A DNA stretch of 36,393 nucleotides from an uncultured Granulosicoccaceae bacterium (GTDB lineage: Bacteria > Pseudomonadota > Gammaproteobacteria > Granulosicoccales > Granulosicoccaceae), in contig CALFCF010000078.1 in NCBI GenBank assembly GCA_937951345.1, forward strand, positions 1 to 36,393, given 5' to 3'. Under the pieces are notes generated by a model, which ran no database searches, had not been told where the DNA came from, and saw only the letters and a program-made list of their open reading frames with translations. Positions 1 through 7,550 of this stretch are shown in pieces. Position numbers and translations under genes: made by a program. Position 1 is the stretch's first letter; the number at the start of each line of letters is the position of its first letter.

Positions 1-250
<250 letters not shown>

Positions 251-328
251 AAAACGGCCATTGACCGACCGATTCGCAACATCAGCGCGCCATAATTTTG
301 CCGTACCTGTTTAAGATCTGTTAAAGCT

Positions 329-347
329 TATTGTCCGTTGGACAATA
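329..347. promoter_or_regulatory. Operator-like palindrome TATTGTCC-GTT-GGACAATA
   Basis: Two perfect 8-base arms (TATTGTCC and GGACAATA) flank a 3-base centre. The spacing and the TTGT...ACAA edges resemble operators of GntR-family regulators, which is inference only. It lies about 390 bases upstream of the binding-protein start and about 80 bases after hemB. There is no T-run behind it, so it is unlikely to be a terminator. Confidence 0.35.
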
Positions 348-580
348 CTTGTCAGGCGCTCAGTTGCTGACAAAAACCCCCAGGCGCAACCCTGATTCAC
401 TTAATCAAGTACTGCTTTACCTGATATTGCCGTCCGGCCAGCACGCCGATGCCTGATAACCCTCTGATTCTGTGGTTATGCGATGGTTGTTCAACTTGTA
501 TGATATATTTCGACGGGTACATAATAAAAAAACAGCAACAAATGTATTCAGGCGTTGATATTCAGTGTGATTTCCTTCGA

Positions 581-618
581 GGGTTATCGAAGTAATTGCG
601 GGTTATCGAAGTAATTGC
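581..618. repeat. Exact 19-bp tandem duplication
   Basis: The unit GGGTTATCGAAGTAATTGC occurs at 581-599 and again directly adjoining at 600-618 with no mismatch. It lies about 120 bases before the binding-protein start. It could be a recent slippage duplication or a paired binding site; sequence alone does not decide. Confidence 0.8.
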
Positions 619-736
619 TATTGGTTCAACGCATCCGACCCAACGTAAATAATGTAATTGCTTCAATTGTCGGGGCCGGGTTCCGGAGGCAGATTTTTTG
701 CCAAGAACCCTGTGCCGCGTACCGAGGAGGAAGAAA

Positions 737-1993
737 ATGAAAGCAACCACTAGATTACTGAGTGGCTTCGCCACTACTGCCGCCGCGACAGCACTTGCCT
801 TGTCGTTTGGCACAAGTTCGGCTTACGCTGCTGAATGTGAAGAGTTATCCATAGGTTCAGCTATATCACTGACAGGTAAATACGCTACCAATGGTATTCA
901 CGCTAAAAACGGTTACGAGTTCGCGATTAAAAAAATCGATGAAAACGGCGGAGTCAAAATTGGCGACAAGTGTTACAACTTCAAAGTTACCTACTATGAT
1001 GATGAATCCAAAGGTGACCGTGGTGCAACGCTGGCTGAACGACTGATCAATCAGGACAAAGTCCAGTACATGCTCGGACCGTACTCATCCGGTCTGACAA
1101 AGGCGATTGCGCCAGTCACAGAGAAATACAAAATACCGATGGTTGAAGCAGAAGGTGCATCACGCTCACTGTTCAACAAAGGCTATGAATACCTGTTTGC
1201 TGTGCTCTCAACATCCGAGCAGTACCTGGCGTCAGCGATTGTTCTCGCGGCTGAAATGGCAGAGAAAGAAGGCAAGAACCCAGGCGATGTAAAAGTTGCT
1301 ATTGCTGTTGAAAACGACCCATTTTCGCTCGACATTCGCGCAGGTGTGCTGGAAGACGCGTCCAAGTACGGCATGAAAGTCGTTGTTGATGAAAAGCTGC
1401 CACGTGACCTCGCTGACATGAGTGCTATCCTGACCAAAGTTAAACTGGTCAAGCCCGATGTATTGATCGTCAGTGGTCACTCCAAAGGTGCTGCAACGGC
1501 TGTCCGTCAAATCGGTGAGATGAAAGTGGACGTGCCGATGATTGCTCTGACGCACTGTGAAGCGGCCGATGTAACCGGTAAGTTCGGTGACACAGCCAAC
1601 GATATTCTGTGTTCCACGCAGTGGGCTGAAACACTCAGCTATGAAGACGACATATTCGGCACAGCCGCTAATTACGAACAGGAGTTCAAGACGACTTATC
1701 CTGAATATACTGATCGCAAAGTACCGTACCAGACCGCGCAGGCTTCTGCAGCGGTATACGTTTTTGCGGATGCATTTCAGCGTGCCGGTACACTTGATAA
1801 GGAAGCGGTTAGAGAGGCTTTAACACAGACTGACATGTCGACATTCTACGGCGGCATCAAGTTCTCTAAAGCCGGTAACAACATAGCCAAGCCCATGGTG
1901 TTACGACAAATTCAGAACGGTGAGTACAACGTTGTTGCGCCATCCGGGTTTGCATCACATGATCTGAACTGGCCACGTAAAGCTCAGCAGTAA
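737..1993 (+). CDS. Periplasmic substrate-binding protein of a branched-chain-amino-acid-type (HAAT) ABC transporter
   Basis: This is a 418-residue exported binding protein that would capture a substrate for the permease/ATPase operon downstream. The start at 737 is chosen because AGGAGG lies about 7 bases before it and because it begins a standard Sec signal peptide: charged start, hydrophobic run to about residue 25, then Ala-Tyr-Ala at 29-31, so cleavage is expected after residue 31. A longer frame from 698 would spoil that signal. The mature part starts IGSAISLTGKYA, followed by NGG..., the usual periplasmic-binding-protein type 1 (Peripla_BP_6) pattern, and keeps the family's length. Substrates of this family include branched-chain amino acids, amides and urea; the sequence does not settle which. 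It is followed by its own terminator. Confidence 0.9.
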   Translation: MKATTRLLSGFATTAAATALALSFGTSSAYAAECEELSIGSAISLTGKYATNGIHAKNGYEFAIKKIDENGGVKIGDKCYNFKVTYYDDESKGDRGATLAERLINQDKVQYMLGPYSSGLTKAIAPVTEKYKIPMVEAEGASRSLFNKGYEYLFAVLSTSEQYLASAIVLAAEMAEKEGKNPGDVKVAIAVENDPFSLDIRAGVLEDASKYGMKVVVDEKLPRDLADMSAILTKVKLVKPDVLIVSGHSKGAATAVRQIGEMKVDVPMIALTHCEAADVTGKFGDTANDILCSTQWAETLSYEDDIFGTAANYEQEFKTTYPEYTDRKVPYQTAQASAAVYVFADAFQRAGTLDKEAVREALTQTDMSTFYGGIKFSKAGNNIAKPMVLRQIQNGEYNVVAPSGFASHDLNWPRKAQQ

Positions 1994-2017
1994 GACGCTG
2001 ACGGAGCGGTGTTTGAG

Positions 2018-2060
2018 AAAAGGTCGCGTATGGTTCGCCATCGCGACCTTTTTTTCTTTT
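2018..2060 (+). terminator. Strong intrinsic terminator with UUCG tetraloop
   Basis: An 11-base stem (AAAAGGTCGCG at 2018-2028 with CGCGACCTTTT at 2042-2052) continues, past a single bulged T, into ATGG-TTCG-CCAT, a classic stable tetraloop hairpin. A T-rich tract follows to 2060. It starts about 25 bases after the binding-protein stop, so transcription of that gene probably ends here. Confidence 0.9.
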
Positions 2061-2565
2061 GAGATCGGTGATTTGGTGTTGCGTCGGGCTGCGAGTGGAT
2101 AAACCAATCGCGCGCGCAAGGCTTAGGCCACTGAACCCGCTCAGGACAATACGTTTGAATTGAACACCTTTGCTATCACACGAAGTAGGTCAGATCATGG
2201 CCATCAAATTTCGGTTGACTTGAAATTGTTCCATCAGAGACTCTCGTGAGGTCTCCGGTAGCCGTCTGCTCAGTCAATATTTTTTGCGATTGAAGTTGCG
2301 ATTGAAGTCGCGATTGAAGCTCCATAGGGAAATATCAGACCTTCATTGTCAGTTGGCTTAACAGCAACTTTACTGCAAGTTTGTGAGAAACCTCTACAGC
2401 GCAACACGATGTAGCGTTATCATATAAATAACATATCAATATGAATGCCTCCAATACGCGGACACACTATTCGGAAGCTTTCTTCGGCACAACGGCAAGA
2501 CGTTCAGCAGGGCAATTATTTAGTCTGTTTCATTACATAAAAACATAAAACTCCGGGCTCCCGTC
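2061..2565. other. Noncoding gap before the permease operon
   Basis: No gene is supported here. It contains a threefold 12-base repeat (2285-2320, listed separately) and an AT-rich segment around 2417-2440 that could hold a promoter (TATAAA-like), though no full promoter is convincing. No clear Shine-Dalgarno sequence precedes the permease start at 2566. Confidence 0.5.
2285..2320. repeat. Three tandem copies of a 12-bp unit
   Basis: The unit (T/C)GCGATTGAAG(T/C) is repeated three times without spacers (2285-2296, 2297-2308, 2309-2320), differing only at the edge positions. It lies in the leader region between the binding-protein terminator and the permease operon. Confidence 0.75.
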
Positions 2566-3477
2566 ATGGACAAGATAATCGGCAACTTTGGTTTGCTACT
2601 CGAATTCCCCGTCGTCAACATTAAGATATTGCTTGACGGTTTAATGATCGGTGCGTTGTTTGCGCTCGCAGCTTACGGCCTGGCGCTGGTCTGGGGTGTA
2701 ATGAACGTAAAAAATCTGGCGCAGGGCGACTTTGTGATTGCTGGTGGCTACGTCGCCTGGTGGTTGCACGGGTTTGGTATGCCGGCATTATTCGGTGTGC
2801 CGGCAGCGTTCGTAGTGCTTTGGGTAGTTGGATACGTTTGCTACCGGCTGATCATCACGCGCGTAATAGAGCGCGATCTATTTACATCGTTGTTGGCAAC
2901 CTTTGGTATAGCCATCATGATGGCGCAGATTCTCAATCTGCTGTTTGGATCCGATACTCAAAGTATCAAACTGCCCTATGAAACCTTGTATTTCTTTGAT
3001 GGTTTCGTTGATGTGCCGATCGCTAAACTGATCGGTGTCTGTATGGCGGCATCTTTAGCTACCGCCGTTGTACTATTCATGAAATTCAGCCGTATGGGGC
3101 AGGCGATTCGCGCGACATCGCAGGACGCTAGGGCAGCACGCGTTCTTGGTATCGACACTGAAAAAGTCTATTCGTTTACCTTTTCATTGAATGCAGCGAT
3201 TTGTGGTGCTGCCGGTGCCATCATCGTCATGGTCTGGCTTATCCAGCCGTTTTACGGCATCACTTATGCCGTTCGTTCGTTCGTTGTGGTAACCGCGGCC
3301 GGTCTCGGTAATCTGCCGGGTGTAATTGCGGCGGGACTCGGCATCGGCGTACTGGAACAATACGGATCTCATATCTTCGGTATCGGCTACCAGCAGGCAA
3401 TCGCTGTGTTGTTGCTGTTACTGGTTCTCGTTGTTCGTATGCTGCAACAGCGTCGTTCACGACAGGCATTGAAATAG
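2566..3477 (+). CDS. livH: Branched-chain-amino-acid-type ABC transporter permease, LivH family
   Basis: This 303-residue inner-membrane protein is one of the two pore-forming permeases of the transporter. It has the LivH pattern: an N-terminal hydrophobic segment with GLMIGALFALAAYGLALVWG, then the conserved block NLAQGDFVIAGGYVAW at about residues 49-64, and later the loop MGQAIRATSQDARAARVLGID (about 178-198), which is the cytoplasmic coupling region that contacts the ATPases. Roughly eight hydrophobic segments can be read. The ATG at 2566 gives the normal family N-terminus, although no good ribosome site is seen. It begins an operon in which the next gene follows after about 10 bases. The name is by family; the transported molecule is unknown. 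Confidence 0.88.
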   Translation: MDKIIGNFGLLLEFPVVNIKILLDGLMIGALFALAAYGLALVWGVMNVKNLAQGDFVIAGGYVAWWLHGFGMPALFGVPAAFVVLWVVGYVCYRLIITRVIERDLFTSLLATFGIAIMMAQILNLLFGSDTQSIKLPYETLYFFDGFVDVPIAKLIGVCMAASLATAVVLFMKFSRMGQAIRATSQDARAARVLGIDTEKVYSFTFSLNAAICGAAGAIIVMVWLIQPFYGITYAVRSFVVVTAAGLGNLPGVIAAGLGIGVLEQYGSHIFGIGYQQAIAVLLLLLVLVVRMLQQRRSRQALK

Positions 3478-3487
3478 GAGGATGACC

Positions 3488-4534
3488 ATGAAATATTTAA
3501 AGATTCCCTTCTATCTTGCGCTGATGGCGTTCATTGTTGCAGCGCCCTTTTTGTTCCCGGCATTCAAAACTCAGTTGGCCACTTTGTGGTTAATGATCAT
3601 CGTGGCACTCACCTGGGACATGACAGGTGGTCAGATGGGGTATAACTCGCTGGGTAATATCTTTTTCTATGGCACGGGTATGTATGTCTGTGCCATTGTC
3701 GGTATCGGCATTGCCTTCAATGTTGGCGAGTACACCAATGCATCCGGAGGTGGCATTTACACTTTTACTGATGCGCAGTATTTCGGTGGAGTATTGCTCG
3801 GATGTCTGGCGGCCGGTTTATTCTGCTCGCTGATGGCGGTGTTGGTTGGATTCATCACCTTTGGTCTTCGTGGTCCGTACTTCGCGATTGGTACTCTGGG
3901 TGTTGCCATTGCCGCAGGCGAACTGGTATCCAACTGGGAATGGGTTGGTGCCGGCCAGGGGATCGCTATGCCGGTGTACCCTTACGACCTTGAGACGGGC
4001 AAGGTATTTTTCTACTTTCTGTTCGCTGGCACAGGTGTCGTATTGTTTGTCTTTTTGTCCTGGCTCTACCGGACCCGCTTCGGTGCTGCGATAAACGCGA
4101 TACGAGACGACGAGGAGAAAGCCGAAGCAATGGGTATTCATACCCTGCGCTACAAATTGACTGCCTGGGCGTTATCAGCTTTTTTTGTCGGTGTGGCCGG
4201 TGCCATTTCGGCTTATCAATTAATCCACTTTGAACCACTTGAGACTGCATACCAAACAATAAACCTCGGTATTTTTATGGTGGTTTGTGTGCTTCTGGGT
4301 GGTAAGGGTACGTTATGGGGGCCGGTTGTTGGCGCGATCGTTTTCCATGTGTTCAAGGAAGTCACGTGGAACTATCTACTCGGTTGGCAGTGGGTGGCGC
4401 TCGGGGCTCTGATAGTTGTCACGGTGGTTTTCTTCCAGGACGGCATCATGGGTTGGCTACGGGTAAAGAAGCCCGAATGGTTTGGTATCCGCGTTGAAAC
4501 AAGTAGCAATGATGCGACAGGAGCTGCCAGATGA
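3488..4534 (+). CDS. livM: Branched-chain-amino-acid-type ABC transporter permease, LivM family
   Basis: This is the second membrane permease of the transporter, about 348 residues with some eight to ten hydrophobic segments. Family marks are WDMTGGQMGYNSLGNIFFYGTG near the N-terminus (the LivM version of the G-x-S-LG-x-x-x-F-G block), FGLRGPYFAIGTLGVA in the middle, and the coupling loop RFGAAINAIRDDEEKAEAMGI. The ATG at 3488 is preferred over the ATG at 3482 because AGGAGG occupies 3476-3481, leaving 6 bases to 3488 and none to 3482. The stop overlaps the next start by ATGA (4531-4534), which indicates translational coupling to the ATPase gene. Confidence 0.88.
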   Translation: MKYLKIPFYLALMAFIVAAPFLFPAFKTQLATLWLMIIVALTWDMTGGQMGYNSLGNIFFYGTGMYVCAIVGIGIAFNVGEYTNASGGGIYTFTDAQYFGGVLLGCLAAGLFCSLMAVLVGFITFGLRGPYFAIGTLGVAIAAGELVSNWEWVGAGQGIAMPVYPYDLETGKVFFYFLFAGTGVVLFVFLSWLYRTRFGAAINAIRDDEEKAEAMGIHTLRYKLTAWALSAFFVGVAGAISAYQLIHFEPLETAYQTINLGIFMVVCVLLGGKGTLWGPVVGAIVFHVFKEVTWNYLLGWQWVALGALIVVTVVFFQDGIMGWLRVKKPEWFGIRVETSSNDATGAAR

Positions 4535-5274
4535 CTGTGATAATTGAAACAAAAAATGTCAGTAAGTCCTATGGCGGGGTAGTGGCGAATAAGGATATAT
4601 CCATATCTGTGGAATCTGGTGGGATAACCGGATTGATCGGGCCGAACGGCTCGGGCAAAACCACGTTGTTCAATTCTATTGTTGGTTACCACCCGATAGA
4701 CAGTGGCACGATTCAGTTCGAGAATCAGGAAATATCAAAGAAGCCGGTTCAGGAAATAGCACGTCTCGGTTTGCTGCGCACATTTCAGCAGACACGAATA
4801 TATGGCGAAATGAACTGTGTCGAAAACATGTTGATTTCTCTGCCGCATCGCAAAATGACGATGCGTGAAATTTTCAGTAGAAACAACCGCGCTGATTATG
4901 AACAAGCCGATCGTTTGCTGGAGTTTGTCGGGTTGTACGAGAAGCGTTTTCTGCAATCAGGTTCGTTATCGTTTGGGCAGCAAAAGTTGCTGGAGTTCGC
5001 AATGGCGCTGATGAATGAGCCCACCTGCTTATTGCTTGATGAACCAACCGCCGGTATCAACCCGACATTGATAAACGGTTTAATCGATCGACTGAAACGC
5101 GCTAACTCTGAATTCGGCATCACGCTTTTTATTATTGAACACAACATGCGTGTGATTATGAACATGGCGGATCAAATATATTGCCTTGCACATGGCGAAT
5201 TGCTTGCGTCAGGGCCTCCGTCGGCGATTCAATCAGACCAGCGTGTGATTGATGCGTATCTTGGAGCTCACTAA
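4531..5274 (+). CDS. livG: ABC transporter ATPase, LivG family
   Basis: This is a 247-residue cytoplasmic ATPase that would power the LivH/LivM-type pore. The Walker A motif GPNGSGKTT lies at about residues 37-45, the LivG-specific RTFQQTRIY (Q-loop) follows, the signature is LSFGQQKLLE, Walker B is CLLLDEPTAGINP, and the switch histidine is in FIIEHNMRVIMN. The C-terminus ends VIDAYLGAH, the usual LivG tail. It overlaps the permease gene by 4 bases and the next ATPase gene by 1 base (TAATG), so the operon is tightly coupled. The family assignment is secure; the substrate of the system is not shown by this subunit. Confidence 0.92.
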   Translation: MTVIIETKNVSKSYGGVVANKDISISVESGGITGLIGPNGSGKTTLFNSIVGYHPIDSGTIQFENQEISKKPVQEIARLGLLRTFQQTRIYGEMNCVENMLISLPHRKMTMREIFSRNNRADYEQADRLLEFVGLYEKRFLQSGSLSFGQQKLLEFAMALMNEPTCLLLDEPTAGINPTLINGLIDRLKRANSEFGITLFIIEHNMRVIMNMADQIYCLAHGELLASGPPSAIQSDQRVIDAYLGAH

Positions 5275-6152
5275 TGGAAAAGCAACCAAACGATGACAAT
5301 CGCATATCAGGTTACGGACAGGGTGCGGTCGATTCCGTAATATCCGTTGAAGAGGTTGTTCGACAAACCCAGGCAATCGCTCAAGATATCACCACCGAAC
5401 AACTCGATGGACTGGTCGATGGTGACCCGTATGTGGTACTGGAAAATCTGACTGCCGGTTACGGGAAAATGGAAATCCTGCACGACCTGACACTCAAAGT
5501 CGGGCGCAAACAGTCCCTGTGCCTGATTGGCCCGAACGGTGCCGGCAAATCCACAATCCTGCACGCAATATTCGGTTTCAATAACATCTTTAAAGGCCGC
5601 GTGTTGATTGGTGAGGGCGACGACAAACGCGATGTCACCCGTCTGTCACCCAACGAAAAATTATCTCAGGCAGGAATCGCCTATATCCTTCAGGACAAAT
5701 CCATCTTCCCCGGTATGACGGTAGAGGAAAATCTGTGGATGGGTGGTTTTCTTAAAGACCAGCCGGCGCAGGCGAAGCGTGCGGCTGAGCAGGTCTTTGA
5801 CAAGTACCCCAGACTGGCAGCCAGGCGCCGACACAATGCTGGTGTGCTCTCGGGTGGGGAGCGCCGTTTGCTTGAAATTTCCCGTGCGCTGGTCATGGAT
5901 CCGGAACTGTTGTTGGTCGATGAGCCGTCAATTGGTCTGGAGCCGCGCTTTATCGATATGGTGTTCGAAATTCTGCATGATCTACAGCATGGAGAAGGCA
6001 AAACCATCATCATGGTGGAACAAAATGCCAAGAAAGGTCTGGAATTCGCTGACATCGGATACGTACTCGTATCGGGACAATTAGCGATTGCCGGCAAAGG
6101 TGATGAGCTGCTGGCTAATCCGAGTGTTGGGGATCTGTTTCTGGGTGGTTAA
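5274..6152 (+). CDS. livF: ABC transporter ATPase, LivF family, with N-terminal extension
   Basis: This is the second ATPase of the transporter. The core has Walker A GPNGAGKST, Q-loop YILQDKSIFPGMTVEENL, signature LSGGERRLLEISRAL, Walker B LLLVDEPSIGLEP and the switch histidine region replaced by MVEQNAKKGLEFAD, where glutamine stands in the place normally seen in LivF. The protein has 292 residues, whereas LivF proteins are usually near 235. The excess is an acidic, polar stretch of about 53 residues before the first strand (VLENLTAGYGKMEIL). The start at 5274 is supported by stop/start overlap TAATG with the previous gene, although an internal start cannot be excluded. No terminator is clear; a dispersed repeat element lies just downstream. 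Confidence 0.9.
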   Translation: MEKQPNDDNRISGYGQGAVDSVISVEEVVRQTQAIAQDITTEQLDGLVDGDPYVVLENLTAGYGKMEILHDLTLKVGRKQSLCLIGPNGAGKSTILHAIFGFNNIFKGRVLIGEGDDKRDVTRLSPNEKLSQAGIAYILQDKSIFPGMTVEENLWMGGFLKDQPAQAKRAAEQVFDKYPRLAARRRHNAGVLSGGERRLLEISRALVMDPELLLVDEPSIGLEPRFIDMVFEILHDLQHGEGKTIIMVEQNAKKGLEFADIGYVLVSGQLAIAGKGDELLANPSVGDLFLGG

Positions 6153-6452
6153 CAGCTTCACGTGCTTTCAACAATAGCTTTGGCACATGCTGACGACCTG
6201 TTTTCGAGAATCCATCTCAACATTGAGATTGTGCGCTCAAACATGGTGTGTGACGCTCGAGCAGCGCAGTTAGCAGCGCAGTAAATGAGCAGCAGCGCAG
6301 AACGGCACACAATGACGCATCAGCGCGCAGAATCCATTTTAAGATGGCTTCTTGTAAATCTGTCTGTTAACGTCCTTTAACTTATGGAATTCGTATGAAA
6401 TACGTATCAGCTACGCGTCTGTTAGAGCACAACGCGTGAGGCTTGGGTGTGA
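6153..6452. other. Gap filled mostly by a dispersed inverted-repeat element
   Basis: About half of these 300 bases is the repeat element at 6207-6352. The remainder before the CoxG-like gene is AT-rich and could hold its promoter, but no confident promoter hexamers were found. Confidence 0.6.
6207..6352. repeat. Dispersed inverted-repeat element, copy 1 (MITE- or REP-like)
   Basis: The element starts AGAATCCATCTCAACATTGA and ends TTTTAAGATGGCTTCT, so its ends are imperfect inverted repeats. The first 54 conserved bases (6212-6265 or so) match the copy at 21715-21845 with only about four differences, and a second block (GGCACACAA..CG.ATCAGC..GCAG) also matches. This copy is about 15 bases longer in the middle because of extra GCAGCGCAG-like repeats. 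It has no coding capacity. It lies between livF and the CoxG-like gene. Confidence 0.8.
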
Positions 6453-6902
6453 ATGAATCTTAAAGAAAGTGTCCAAATAACGCTTCCCCGCGAAGTGGTT
6501 TTTCAAGCGCTAAATGATCCTGACATCCTTCAGCAAAGCATTCCGGGCTGCGAGAAGATCGACAAGGTTGATGAACGGCACCTTGAAGCGCTGATCGCAG
6601 TTAAATTCGGTCCCATGAAAGTACGCTTCAACAGTAAAGTTGAAATCGACCCGACTCTGGGGCCTGAAAAATTCACACTGAACGGTGACGGTGATGCTGG
6701 AGCGGCCGGACTTGCTAAAGGTCAGGCGGATGTTCATCTTGAGGAAAATGCCGACGGAACGATGCTGAACTATGATGTAAACATCGATATAAGTGGCAAA
6801 CTTGCTCAGGTAGGTGCCCGGCTTATGGAGGGTACATCCAAGCGCATCGCTAAAAAATTCTTTACTAACTTTGAGCAAGTGCTGGCGGATCGTCAATCCT
6901 GA
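6453..6902 (+). CDS. CoxG-like SRPBCC-fold protein (carbon monoxide dehydrogenase subunit G family)
   Basis: This 149-residue cytoplasmic protein belongs to the CoxG family, small START/SRPBCC-fold proteins found with molybdenum hydroxylases, where CoxG helps anchor CO dehydrogenase to the membrane. Family marks are VFQALNDPDILQQSIPGCEKI near residues 20-40, VKFGPMKVRF at about 50-59, GDGDAGAAGLAKGQADVHL in the middle and GKLAQVGARLMEGTSKRIAKKFF near the C-terminus. It stands alone on the + strand, downstream of the transporter operon and a repeat element, and close to mocA- and xdhC-like genes on the other strand. No large, medium or small hydroxylase subunit is present in the window, so its partner is unknown. 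Confidence 0.85.
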   Translation: MNLKESVQITLPREVVFQALNDPDILQQSIPGCEKIDKVDERHLEALIAVKFGPMKVRFNSKVEIDPTLGPEKFTLNGDGDAGAAGLAKGQADVHLEENADGTMLNYDVNIDISGKLAQVGARLMEGTSKRIAKKFFTNFEQVLADRQS

Positions 6903-7229
6903 CACTTGTTTTATCTTCGTTGCTCCTTTAAGAGGTAAACGAGGGCCGAATACCGGCATTCTGTTATTTGCGAATTCTCCTGGCTGAATTAAACTTTTGT
7001 GTCCGCGTTACAGGGTATTCAAGCCAGCTGAGCCCTTTGTGAATTGGCTCCCTTTTTTTGTCGTGCTCCCCTCCTTGTGAGTCTGTTAGCCCGCTGAATC
7101 GACCGCAAATAAACTAAGGTTTTCTAATGTCGGGTTAAAGAAACTTTCGTTTGAGAGAAGGCAGTTTCGGTCGTAAATTATGTGTACACCAAACAGGTAA
7201 TTGCAGACAGTTTTCTGCGGGAGATCGCC
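6903..7229. other. Noncoding gap between the CoxG-like and DUF1127 genes
   Basis: There is no gene. It contains a possible weak terminator at 7030-7059: GAGCC and GGCTC arms with an 11-base loop, then CC and seven T residues. The right half probably contains the promoter of the DUF1127 gene, but no clear hexamers were identified. Confidence 0.45.
7030..7059 (+). terminator. Possible weak intrinsic terminator
   Basis: A 5-base stem (GAGCC 7030-7034 with GGCTC 7046-7050) is followed by CC and seven T residues. The stem is short, so it would be a weak terminator, about 130 bases after the CoxG-like gene. Confidence 0.4.
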
Positions 7230-7544
7230 ATGTACACACAACTTTCCAGGTTTGCTGGTAGCTTAGGAATGAATTCACTTGCGCGCAGTTTCGGTACGTT
7301 GCAAGCGATACATGAGCTCAATGCACTAAGTAATCGAGAGTTGGCCGAGCTCGGCATATCACGTGGTGAGATTAGATACGTCGCCAAAAACGGTCGTTAT
7401 ATTGACAATGCGGATGTTACAGCGACAACTGTGACAGCGAACAGGTCGTCAGACGTGGTGGATGCGATTGGGTATGAGAATGAATTGCAGGGTGTCCTAG
7501 CTGATGACAGCTTGCCGCAAGATGCCAGACAACTTGCCGCTTAA
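7230..7544 (+). CDS. DUF1127-domain small protein
   Basis: This is a protein of about 104 residues with a DUF1127 core (LARSFGTLQAIHELNALSNRELAELGISRGEIRYVA, roughly residues 17-52; described here in parts: an ELNALSNRELAELGI helix pair followed by the R-x-EI-x-x-VA end). Proteins with this short domain are common in proteobacteria and some affect RNA turnover or stress and nutrient responses, but the role here is unknown. The ATG at 7230 is chosen over a GTG at 7182 because GGGAG lies 6 bases before it. The C-terminal half is longer than the usual DUF1127 protein and looks disordered, rich in Asp, Ala and Thr. It is convergent with xdhC, with only 6 bases between stops. Confidence 0.75.
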   Translation: MYTQLSRFAGSLGMNSLARSFGTLQAIHELNALSNRELAELGISRGEIRYVAKNGRYIDNADVTATTVTANRSSDVVDAIGYENELQGVLADDSLPQDARQLAA

Positions 7545-7550
7545 CGCGTT

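Larger units (their letters stand above)
251..736. other. Noncoding gap between hemB and the binding-protein gene
   Basis: This stretch of 486 bases has no convincing gene. It holds a palindrome (329-347) and an exact 19-bp tandem duplication (581-618), listed separately. A strong Shine-Dalgarno sequence AGGAGG lies near its right end (about 725-730), just before the start codon at 737. No clear -35/-10 pair could be assigned with confidence. Confidence 0.6.

Noticed and set aside
562-813. Minus-strand open frame overlapping the start of the binding-protein gene
   Set aside because: It overlaps the signal-peptide region of a well-supported gene and has no family-like sequence.
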